A DNA stretch of 64,000 nucleotides. It comes from Synaphobranchus kaupii. Taxonomy: Eukaryota > Chordata > Actinopteri > Anguilliformes > Synaphobranchidae. This document shows, piece after piece, positions 46,561 to 56,715 of the stretch. The stretch's first letter is position 1. Every line of letters starts with the position of its first letter. Both the position numbers and the translations under genes were made by a program. Below the pieces are notes generated by a model. That model was not told the origin of the DNA and searched no databases. It saw only the letters and a list, made by a program, of their open reading frames with translations. The DNA is taken from NCBI GenBank assembly GCA_029718625.1, contig CM056381.1, positions 57,344,157 to 57,408,156 of the forward strand, written 5' to 3'.

Positions 46561-47567
46561 CAGGCGCGGCGTCAGGAGTGGGCCTGACGGGCCTGGGCCC
46601 ACCCACTTTTACTATTGGCCCACCCTAAATGACAGACAGAATCTTTTTTTTTCTGAATTTCTAATTTAAAATAATTCTAATTATTAAAATTAACATTTGA
46701 ATCCACAATAAAGATTAAAAACGTTTTCCTATATAAAAATTTAATAGGTTAGTATCATGTATGAAGTCTGGACCAATCACGAGTCACAACAGGCGATTTT
46801 ACCTTCTCTCCGTACGTCAGCACGTAATGTTATCGGGCAGGCGCCAGGCAGATGGTTCAGTGGAGTTAAAACTGATGCTATAGCTACAGATAAACATGGC
46901 ACAACAGACGTCGTCGCTTTTCAAGTACGTTAAACATTTGTTACCTTATACTACTGAGGCTACTGGTTTTCTTGTGTTTATGTTATGAGATATTTTATTA
47001 AGAATGCCAAACGTGAACGAAATGTGTCACTGTCAATTAGTTGAAAATAAATACGGCATCTGTAATTAAAGGATTTGGCTTTTCATGCATTTTTATTCAC
47101 GACCGGACCCTCGGGTCCGTCAGACCAGTGAATAACTAACACACACACACGCAAAAATAATCACTTTTTTCTGTAAATTATGTGACTACCTCATTCATTC
47201 GTTTCACTGAGATTTTAAGTCTATTTAGTGAATACCATTTTTTTGAATGATCTGGCTGGATTATTATTTGATTGTAGCGGGGAAGAGAGAGAGGGAGAGA
47301 GAGAGAGAGAGCGCATTTGGCGCATACTGGGTGAGCTACATTAACTTTTAACAGGAGAGAGAGCTGCACACTGCGCTGTCAAAGCTCTTCGCAACTGCTC
47401 GTGTCTCAACATTACGGTGTATGCTTTCAGGCACTACAGTACATAGACAATCAGGTTGGGCAGGAATAATTTTCAGCTCTATTACTGTTAGTATTAACTT
47501 CTGTAATTAAAGGCCCATCCAAAATTACGTTGGCCCACCCATAATTGAAATCCTGGCGCCGCGCCTG
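46561..47567 (+). mobile_element. hAT non-autonomous element with perfect 8-bp target duplication
   Basis: Ends CAGGCGCGGCGTCAGGA and TCCTGGCGCCGCGCCTG, flanked by TATACTAT on both sides (46553-46560, 47568-47575), diagnostic of hAT. Length 1,007 bp. Subterminal GGCCCACCC words are mirrored. At about 46895 ATGGCACAACAGACGTCGTC opens MAQQTSSLFKYVK, resembling the N-terminus of hAT transposases, then decays. The rest is deleted. An (AG)n tract is at 47282-47311. Confidence 0.93.
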
Positions 47568-47578
47568 TATACTATGCC

Positions 47579-47799
47579 AGTTGAGTATACTTTTTTCAAA
47601 AAGCTGTTAAGTACGTGAAAATTCTGAAAATTAAGTGTTATTTAATATCTTAATTAATGTCTTAATATCCCTTTTTATTTTTTGAAATAGAGAAGACATT
47701 TCGAAAAAGAGAAGTTTTATTTAAAAAGGATATTAAGAACACTCAATTTTCAGAATTGTTGCGTATTTAACAGCTTTTGAAAAAAAAAGAGCTCAACTT
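47579..47799 (+). repeat. About 220-bp foldback repeat
   Basis: AGTTGAGTATACTTTTTTCA then AAAAGCTGTTAA at the left is mirrored by TTAACAGCTTTTGAAAAAAA then GAGCTCAACT at the right. Arms of about 75-80 bp extend to AATTCTGAAAATTAAGTGTT/AACACTCAATTTTCAGAATT. Non-coding MITE-like. The adjacent hAT inserted immediately beside its left end. Confidence 0.8.
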
Positions 47800-50033
47800 G
47801 TTCTTCACAGTGCGGAGACCAAACTCAATTCGGTAATGAAACATAGCCTAGATGGTGAGCAAAACAGCCAGCACATTAGTAAAAACATAGTTCAACTCAA
47901 CGCAGTATCAGATTTATCAGATTTATTTTGTTGCAAATGTTGCACTGTTTTGGTTTGAGTTTGATTGTGATTGAATTCGCTCCATGGCCATACTGCACCT
48001 TCAACAGCACCTTTAACTAAGGGAATAAAGAGATTGCATACATTATTCTAGTTAGCTAGGTACAATTTAGCTGCGTAGCTAATGCCTGCGCTGTCCTGCC
48101 CAGGGAAGAATACGACATCATAATGATATTATTTGGCCTACATTTTAGGGAAAGAAATAGATCTGCGAAAGGTAGAATTGAACCCAAGTGCACATCTATA
48201 GGCTATTAATCTGTGACTCTATGAGTAGACTACAGTAGACATTCGCTTAGTGTACATTATTTCCGTCCCACAGACCTTTGCGCAAAGGCTAGCTTAACCC
48301 CTTTGTGCAGACCGCTTAGTGGCCATGGCACCAGCGCCAAGATTTTGCTCAACTCATTTCTCCTGCAACCAAACTATGAGTGGAAACAACAAACTGTTTT
48401 ATCTTTATTAGTAAGTCACTCTGTCACTATATCACATAGCTAGTCCATTTAACAAGCAACCCCCCATCCAGTCTCGCCTGCAAATATATCTACCCATGCA
48501 TGACACAGTGGACAATAGCGTCCATGTGTGAGTTCATAAATATATTTTTTACCACCAAAGATTTTTATTCCATCATAGCAACAAGATAAACCCAACAATA
48601 GCCCATTCGTATGCCAAAAAAGCTGTGAAAAGCCCTGCGCACTCAAATGCAAAATAAACATGTGAAATTCTTGTTTAATTATACCATGTCATTCTACTAT
48701 CAATATCTGCTACTAAATATGAAATAAATATGTAATTCTACCATTGCTTTTACGTATAGAGATTTCAAAAGTCAGTTGTCATTTATGGTCTGGGACTGGG
48801 ACAATCCGTTCGGGAAATACATCACACAACTTTATAATGCTATTACACTATCTGAAACGCGTAATACCCGCCACGCTCTGCAAACCTGTTTCATTCATTC
48901 CAGTTCATTCTGGTTTCATTACGACTCTCTTATCCAATATAGGACATTATATCCTTAGCAACGGTGTTTGCAATGTCTTACTGAATGCTTTGAACAATAA
49001 ATTACAGCCGAGCGTAACAGCATTTCTAGTGTTATTAATTTAGTTTTACGCAAACAACTTAATGTGCATTCACTCGTCAAGGCGTAATAGTTGTTTCCTG
49101 TAATTTCCACAGGTTTTTAGTAATTTACTAACTCATCAGCAAGGCAAGAGAAATCCTCGCCTGCTTACATGGATTTTGAGAGTGGTCAGAAGAAGATACC
49201 ATAGTTACCAAGGTACCATAGATACCATAACATTGCTTCTGTCGGAGATATGCATGAGGGACATTCCCTCCTCGAAATGTTAAGTATTAACATTACTGCT
49301 TGTGCTACTTCAAATATGTATATTAGTTTTTTCCACTCCACCACAGTGTTGTACCATATGATCTCAGTATTTCATTGCAAACTAAAGAAAAACTATTTTT
49401 GTTGCATTTTTTCCAAGATTTCCAATTTCTTTGCATTTGACCTAAATTATGAAAATAAACTAATCTAAGTTAGTAATGTAAATGGAACAACTGGCATGTT
49501 TCATTTAAGCCATGTTCCAAGTCTCTGTGATGCTCATACCTGGAGTTATAAAGCCTTATATAGAACGCCCCTTAAATAGGTGAGAATTGACCAAATTTGG
49601 CATCTGCGCATCACATTTAAAGAAAGTTTGATTAACTGATCCTGTAAATGTGAATTTGGCTATTGGAATCAGAAATTAAAATTCCCATCCTCTGCTCTTC
49701 GAAATTCAAGATTGCTGCCACAAACTATGACTTCTGTACCTTCTTCCAATTAGCGCCATTGGTTTCCTTGACCCAGATCCAAGATGGACGCCATATTGAC
49801 ATCTGAGAAAATTAAAACATCTGTTTTCTGATTGGTATGCTATGTCGTTTCCAAAAATGTATCAGTTTGCAAATATCCAAAAAACTTCAATGAAACCCTA
49901 GATCTGGACATAGTTAACTAGTTAATTGATTATAATAACCAAGGAGAAAATCGTCTGCAAGAAAGTCGCCTACTACCCTGAGGAGGAAAGTCTGACACTT
50001 TCCTCCTCCAAACAAGATTGTTCAGTTCATTGT
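47800..50033. other. Stretch without recognised gene
   Basis: No domain-bearing ORF. Frames at 48744-49043 and 49250-49468 are AT-rich and featureless. Confidence 0.5.
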
Positions 50034-50041
50034 TGTGAATG

Positions 50042-51312
50042 TAGGGTTGTCAAAAGTATCGATACTTCGATACTTTTCGATACCACATGCTTAAAAATGA
50101 TACAATCTCAACTATATAAAAAAACCGATATTAAATTAAATTTTTTTTATTTGTATAAAATATTTGTGGATCTTCAGTGCCTCTGGCTTCATTACGGCAT
50201 TCTCTCCAGCAACAAACCCACCACGTGACTGACAGAGTGAGCGAGTGACAGTGGCAGAGGCACAAGCACTACAGGTACGATGATGATCAGAAGGAGAGCG
50301 AGAGACAAAACACGCCAGTGGATGTCACTCAGATCAGCCAGCGACCCGTCACTGTTATTCAAGAGAGAACACTTCAAATTTTGGCAAAGCATCTGAAGGA
50401 CTGGCACCCTGATCTCTCCAAAGAATTGAGAGAGGTAATGTTGAGTTAATCTCATTTAATAAGTGTACAGTTATAGTCATGAATGACATTGCGATGTGAT
50501 GCTGATGAGCTCAGAAAGTTTCGCCTGAGCGAGCTAATGTTAGCAGCTTAGTATAACGTTAACTAGCCTAGCTTTTTTTTTTTCTCAGAGCAAGCTAGCA
50601 TCTAACTAGCTGGCTTGCTATGTTGTGTGTTGCTTAACGACACCAACTACATTAGCCTAAGTAAGGTAACGGGGTTGCACTGACAGCTGAGCTGACGACA
50701 TAACGTTACACATTTATCCAAAATTAGTTTCAGCCAACGTAAAATAGCTGGCTGATCTTGCGCATTGATTACTGCCAGTGATGTTGGACCTGACAGAAAG
50801 TTTTATTACTTTTAATTGTATAAACATACATGCAATTTAAGAATTATACCATCAAATCCAATTATGGATTTTCTCTCATATAGCGCCAGAGAGAAGCTGC
50901 AAAGGACACCCAGACCCTTGCAATTGGAATGTTCTTGTTTTATTTTATTTTTTATCCTTTATTTACAGGGGAAACCCACTGAGACTGTACTGTGTTTACA
51001 AGTGAAGCAACATTAGAGAAAGAAAAAAAAATACTAAAAGCAGTAATAACTACATAAATAATGTGTAGGCCTACAAGGTAGGGAAAACATTTAAGAATAG
51101 TAATAATGTTAATCTTGTTCTGTGTTCGGTGACTTTTTCTGTACCAGCACTGTGTGCAGGTTGTTAATAGTAAAAAAAAAAATGTATCCTATTTTGTGTG
51201 CTTAGGACTTTTTTTTTTTTTGTGTGCCGTGGTATCGAAAGAGGTATCGAGTATCGATTTTTTATACTAGTATCGTATCGAAGTTTAAAATTCTGGTATC
51301 GTGACAACCCTA
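50042..51312 (+). mobile_element. hAT-type MITE with TAGGGTTGTC ends and 8-bp target duplication
   Basis: TAGGGTTGTC/GACAACCCTA ends flanked by TGTGAATG on both sides (50034-50041, 51313-51320). Subterminal repeats of TATCGATAC/GTATCGA cluster at both ends (50057-50090, 51232-51290). Length 1,271 bp. No recognised transposase. An exon-like stretch at about 50245-50435 is reported among the findings. Confidence 0.93.
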
Positions 51313-51821
51313 TGTGAATGCATTTAAGTTTTTTCTTTTGAGCAAAAGTTGATCTACCAAGTCATTTGATTGCTGAACGGCATCATTGGCATTGTTATGA
51401 TCGTCCCTGGTTTTATTTTGCTCAATAAAACTTCAGGAAAACTGGGCCATAATAATTATACATTTTGGCAATGTTTTAAATTTTGAAAATATAAAATTGG
51501 AAGAAATTCTAATTCTATTATGAGATATTTGTTCGAACGTAATTTTTGGAAAAAGTGACAGCACTAACATACTCAGTGTCCACTTCATTAGGTACACCTG
51601 CTTTTTAACATAAATAGCCTGCCCCTACAAACAATGAATCGTGTGGCTGCAACTCAATATATGCAAGACGTTCCCGGACATTTTCCAGATCTGGACTTAG
51701 TAAGATTTGCGGAAATGTTCCGGAATGGCTTGTGTGAACAAATGCAGAAACATTCCCGGATAAAACTTTCTTACGCAAGACATTTTGTTTCTGGCATAAT
51801 TTCTTTAATAAATACTTTACT

Positions 51822-52233
51822 GAATCAGCCCTCTCACCAATTCTTGCACAGATTTGAAACTTTGGACATAGAAGAAAGTGGAGCTGCATTTTGTGATTTT
51901 TTGAGGGAAATATGAACATTTATTTTAGAAATGGAATAAACAGTGATGCTGTGCTTGTAAAAATATTACAGCATTTTTATCATTGCCTCACAAATTGCTT
52001 GTATGCTATGCTACGTCTCCCTGGTGGACATCTGTGTCAGGCTCTATCAGTTTTATGTTTTGCCTTTTACCCAATGTAGCAAGCTGGCTAGTGCCATATG
52101 TCAGTGGCAGATATAGGCTAGCTATTTAACTTGGTTAACAGAATTATTTTCGCTGCATTTTACTAAAAACAACTCAGCATATAAGTATTGATTTTTAGCT
52201 GATAAAACATGTGTACATTGTTAACGTTATCTA
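51822..52233 (+). repeat. Local duplicated unit, copy 1
   Basis: AATCAGCCCTCTCACCAATT ... CTTGTATGCTATGCTACGTC ... TGCCTTTTACCCAATGTAGC ... CATTGTTAACGTTATCTAT. The second copy is split: 52244-52426 holds the first half and 54391-54617 the second half. Confidence 0.88.
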
Positions 52234-52243
52234 TAATGATAAT

Positions 52244-54617
52244 AATGAATCAGCCCTCTCACCAATTCTTGCAGATTTGAGACTTTGGACATAGAAGCTA
52301 CATAGAGCTGAATTGTGTGATTTTTTGAGGGAAATGTGAAGATTTATTTTAGAAATGGAAAAAACAATGATGCTGTGCTTGTAAAAATATTACATCATTT
52401 TTATCATTGCCTCACAAATTTCTTGTGGGTCAATGACAAATAAGGTTTTCAAAATTAAAAAAAAAAAAAACTTACCAAAATGGATTTTAAATACATTATT
52501 AATTCCACAAGAAGGTATCCTGTGTATTTATATTTGTTTAATAGCTTTTAAGGTGATAAAAATACATTTTTCAGATTTTACCACCCAGAAATGTCACTTG
52601 GCGCAACCATATATGAATTTTGAATAATACACTTTTAATGTATTTACCACTACTGAAAACCTGCAAATATGAATCATTGTAGTGTGTAAAATACACATCA
52701 CATGGTAAATTCCACTTTAATCTCTTTATTTATGGCAGTTTTATTCCATTTATAGAAACGGCCACTTCTTTTTGTTTTCAAACACCTTATTTTCCATAGA
52801 TAGAAAGAAAACAAAAATTCTAACAGTAAAAATGATTTGTATACATTATTTTAATATTTTCAGTTATATTTCTGATTTAATTTTGCAGACTGCAATGGGA
52901 ATGGATACATTTAAATGTAAATTTGCTGGTCACACCAGCTGACCATGACCAGTCGCGCCACCTGACATTGTGCTCAATAACGATTGAAATTCACTAAATA
53001 AAAAGAAGGATATGTAAATGCATTTTACTCTGGTTTCATTTGGCTTTTATTTGAAACCTGAGCATTTTATACTGGAACTTAATCATACAATTACATTTCA
53101 TTCAGGCCAGCAACAGTGGTAATGTCAATAAGATAACATTTGATCAATGCTAAAAAAAATATAACTGAAACATCAAGTCTCAAGGAACACATTTCAATAA
53201 TGAGGACTACATTTCATTCAGGTCAGCATTCAAAACAATACTGCACATTCAACATTTAAAACAATACTGCCACAATGGTAATGTCAACAAGACAACATTT
53301 TATCAATGCTTTAAAAATAAAACTGAAACATTAAGTCTCAAGGAACACATTTCAATAATGAAATGCAACTGGATCATTTTTTTAACTATCTCTATGCCAT
53401 GCTGTTTTTTCTTTGCTTGATAATGGCATCTACAAAAATGAATGAAAAAATAATAACTTAAAAGGTACAATATGCAACTTTGAGTATCAATTTTGGTTAT
53501 ATAGTCCTATATTCTTGAAGAGTAAGACTTTTTCACCTTTAAACAACTTAATATCATACAGAAAGATGTATATATTTAAGAAAATGTATTTAATATCTTC
53601 AAACACATTAATTAACATCACTTTTTTCAATTGGTTTAACTGTAATTCTAGTCACGCCACCTGACATATTAGTCGCACCACCTGACTTTTCAAACTTAAC
53701 TTAGTCACCTATATACATTTTTGTCCTTGAACTCAAGGTTATACATATATTTTTTCAATCAAATACACATTTTCTGAATAAAAACTCATTCTCATATTTT
53801 CCAGGGGTCATACCACCTGACATGGTAAGTTGAACCAACCTCACCATTACTCAAAAATGTCAAATTATGTAATATTTGTGGGAGAGTTATTAACCTTGTT
53901 ACTGCATGACAGGGGTCCTGTGGGGTCTTCTGTGTGAGATCACACCCTGTTGCATCGTTTTCTTACAGGCACAGTACATAAAATAATGTTTTTATGTCGG
54001 TCACCCCCCCTGACATTTGGAGAAGTCAATTTCTCGGACAAAGGTTTTTTAAGTAATAGAATCGTTTTGAAATAGGACTGTTAAACTACTTTCCATCATT
54101 TATAGGCAATCTAACATAAAATCATGCCAAACTATTTGATTAGGAATTTTATTGAGAAAATTATCCTTTTTATTGCAGTTTTGTTCTCTGCATGTATGTT
54201 CGGACGGTCGCACCACCTGACATTTTGGGACAAAACTTGAAAAAATAAATTGAATTTCAATAAAGTGAGAAGGGTTTCTCATAAAGGAGATATTGTAGTG
54301 CAATTTGATATATAGCATGTTTTTTTTTATTATTGTTTTTAAGAAAGTAATGAACTCGGACACAAAAAAATCACGTCACGTCATTGACCCTTGTATGCTA
54401 TGCTACGTCTCCCTGGTGAACATCTGTGTCAGGCTCTATGTTTTGCCTTTTACCCAATGTAGCAAGCTGGCTAGTGCCATTTATCAGTGGCAGATATAGG
54501 CTAGTTATTTAACTTGGTTAACAGAATTATTTTTGCTGCATTTTACCAAAAACAACTCCGCATATAAGTCTTGATTTTTAGCTGATAAAACATGCGTACA
54601 TTGTTAACGTTATCTAT
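52244..54617 (+). repeat. Local duplicated unit, copy 2, interrupted
   Basis: The two halves (52244-52426, 54391-54617) align with copy 1 once the 52427-54390 insertion and one TTGT are removed. This proves the insertion post-dates the duplication. Confidence 0.88.
52427..54390 (+). mobile_element. 1.96 kb DNA element, GGGTCAATGAC ends, TTGT duplication, dispersed 19-bp motif
   Basis: Perfect 11-bp inverted ends GGGTCAATGAC/GTCATTGACCC with TTGT at 52423-52426 and 54391-54394. The empty site is visible in copy 1 of the surrounding duplication. It contains at least six same-strand copies of a motif near RGTCRCRCCACCTGACATT (52951, 53650, 53671, 53806, 53999, 54206), a weaker one at 52929 and an inverted one at 52590-52608. 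An internal direct repeat of about 90 bp (53113-53202, 53271-53361) is also present. No transposase is recognised. A 4-bp duplication is used by several superfamilies (Ginger, Sola, Chapaev), so I do not assign one. Confidence 0.85.
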
Positions 54618-55069
54618 TTGCAATCATATAACTGAGCTATATTGGCTAAAGATATGACCATAAATTAACCTGTTTAAACTGTCACTCTTCAACTGTGTTG
54701 TGTTGGTAGGATTGACAACTCTACCAAAACTATTATTCAGGGAAATATCTGGCTCTTTTAATTAATATATTTTTATGAACCATTTCCACCATGCTGATCG
54801 TGATGATAATAATACATTTATTTATGTAAGTAGAGTTGAAAAAAAAAAAAACGGAATTATCCTTTAATTGTACTGCATTGCTCTGGATAGACATCCTGTC
54901 TTGCCTAATCTAACTGGAACAGTCATGTCATGTGTGAAGATCTATGTGTGAATGGAGAAAACGACTACCTAACCCGGATAATTAAACCCGGCAATATTAT
55001 GGGCTCCATGTGTGAAAGGGGCTATGGTGAAGTGGTTTAGGCCAAGTTTTTGTTCTACCAAACATTACA

Positions 55070-56022
55070 ATGGGTAAAGTCGCATGATCTAAGCATCTTT
55101 GACCATGGTGCCAGACGTGGTGGTTCCAGAATCTCAGAACTGCCTGGGATTTTCACACACTGCAGTCTCTAGAATTTATAGAGAATGGTGCAATAAACAA
55201 AAAACGGCCAGTGAGCAGTTTGGTAGGCAAAAAAACCGCCTTGTTAATGAGAGGTCAGAGGAAAATGAGAATAAGAGAAAGGCCACAAATTCTCAAATAA
55301 CAGCTATTTACAACAGTGGTGTGTAGAATGGCATCTCTGAACGCACAATGCAGATGGGCTACAGCAGCAGACGACCTCGCTGGGATCCACTCAGCTAATA
55401 ACAGGAATATTAGGCTAGAGTGGGCATGTGATCACCAAAACTGGATGATTGAAGATTGCGATTTCTGCTGCAACATGCAGATGGTAAGGTCAGAATTGGG
55501 TTTAAACAGCATGAATCCATAGATCCATCCTGTCTTGTGTCAATGGTGCAGACTGATAGTGGTGGTGTAATGGTGTGGGGAATTTTTCTTGGCACACATT
55601 AGCCCCCATAATACCAATTTAGCATCATTTGAATGCCACAGCATACCTAGGCATTGTTGCTGACCATGTGAATCCCTTTATGGCCACAGTCTACCCTTTT
55701 TCAAATGGATACTTCCAGCAGGATAATGCTCCATGTCACAAAGCACACATCATCTCCAGCTGGTTCCATGAACATGGCAGTGACTTTACTCCAATGGCCT
55801 ACACAGTCGCCAGATCTCAATCCAATAGAGCACCTTTGGTATAAGATGCAATGGGAGGTTTACAGCATGAATGTGTGGCCAAAAATCTACGGGGACTCTG
55901 TAATGCTATTGAGTCAGCATCGACCAAAATCCCGATGGAATGTTTTCAGCACATTGTTGAATCCATGCCACAACAAATTCAGGCTGTTCTGGAGGCAAAA
56001 TATTGTCTTACCCAGTACTAGA
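55070..56022 (+). pseudogene. Degenerate Tc1 transposase
   Basis: It starts near ATGGGTAAAGTCGCATGATC and ends at CCCAGTACTAG. Recognisable pieces in different frames: FDHGARRGGSRISELPGI, RIYREWCNKQKTASEQFG, GGVMVWGIFLG, DGYFQQDNAPCH-like, and [13 protein letters not shown] with the catalytic Glu. Multiple frameshifts and stops make it far older than the 27.4 kb copy. It belongs to the ATTAGGTACACC Tc1 family. Confidence 0.85.
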
Positions 56023-56582
56023 TAGGTATACCTAATAATGTGGCCACTGAGTAAAAAATTTTTTTCTTGATTTGGCTCTGCAGGCCAGTCAATTTATCAA
56101 AAGACCATTTCTGTATGGACCTCACTTTGTGCACGGGGGCATTGTCATTCTGGAACAGGAAAGGCCCTTCCCCAGATTGATGCCACAAAGTTGGAAGCAC
56201 AGAATCAGCATGTCATTGTACACTTTAACATTAAGATTAGCCTTCACTGGAACTAACGGGTCTAGCCAAAAGCATGAAAAACAGCCCCAGACCAAGGAGT
56301 GTCCGTATACTTTTGGCCATGTAGTGTGTGTGTTTGTGAGAGAAATTGTGCCAGACGTATTACACATGCTGAATATAATGGGTGGTATACCAGGAAGTAG
56401 AATTCAATACATTATTTTCAATTCCAATTATGAGGTTTTTTAAAGTTAACTCCTGGTCTACACGTTATTACTGTATATGCCATAAATGAAGGCCTAGATT
56501 CAAAGGAAATTATGTTAAATTTACATTTTACATTTAGACATAGACTGTACATCCAAAATGAGATACTGATTTACTGTCTTAC

Positions 56583-56594
56583 ATCTAATATAAT
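56583..56594 (+). repeat. Target-site duplication, 5' copy
   Basis: ATCTAATATAAT, repeated exactly at 59725-59736, bracketing the LINE. Confidence 0.9.
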
Positions 56595-56664
56595 GGGGGT
56601 CATGGTAGAAGCGTTCACGTCGCGACCCCTGTCAGAGATCTAACCAATCCCTGCGAATTCTACC
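56595..56664 (+). ncRNA. HDV-like self-cleaving ribozyme at the LINE 5' end
   Basis: The sequence fits the nested double pseudoknot of HDV-like ribozymes. P1 pairs 56595-56601 (GGGGGTC) with 56624-56630 (GACCCCT), seven pairs with one G-U. The J1/2 nucleotides AT follow. P2 pairs 56604-56610 (GGTAGAA) with 56658-56664 (TTCTACC), seven perfect pairs. P3 pairs GCG 56611-56613 with CGC 56621-56623 around a 7-nt L3. P4 pairs 56633-56639 with 56647-56653 (CAG.GAT/ATC.CTG, one A-C mismatch). J4/2 is CGAA 56654-56657, with C56654 at the position of the catalytic cytosine (C75 of HDV). P1.1 can form between AC 56617-56618 and GT 56631-56632. The predicted cut is just 5' of G56595, the exact boundary with the target duplication. 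Such ribozymes release the 5' end of R2 and some RTE-type element transcripts. Confidence 0.9.
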
Positions 56665-56715
56665 GAAGACTTCAAACTGAGAGTGAATAAACCAGTCAGA
56701 TACTCTGAAGAGAAA

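Larger units (their letters stand above)
51572..56051 (+). mobile_element. Tc1-type element (ATTAGGTACACC ends) split by a 3.4 kb insertion
   Basis: Left end CTCAGTGTCCACTTCATTAG then GTACACCTG. Right end GTATACCTAATAATG then TGGCCACTGAG. TA flanks are at 51570-51571 and 56052-56053. Tc1 sequence is recognisable to about 51670 (CTGCAACTCAATATATGCAAG) and resumes about 55022 (TTTAGGCCAAG). Everything between is foreign: a duplicated unit and the 52427-54390 element. Confidence 0.8.

Noticed and set aside
56683..56715. Upstream extension of the LINE ORF starting at 56683
   Set aside because: That codon is GTG; the first ATG in frame is 56716, so the longer start was not used.
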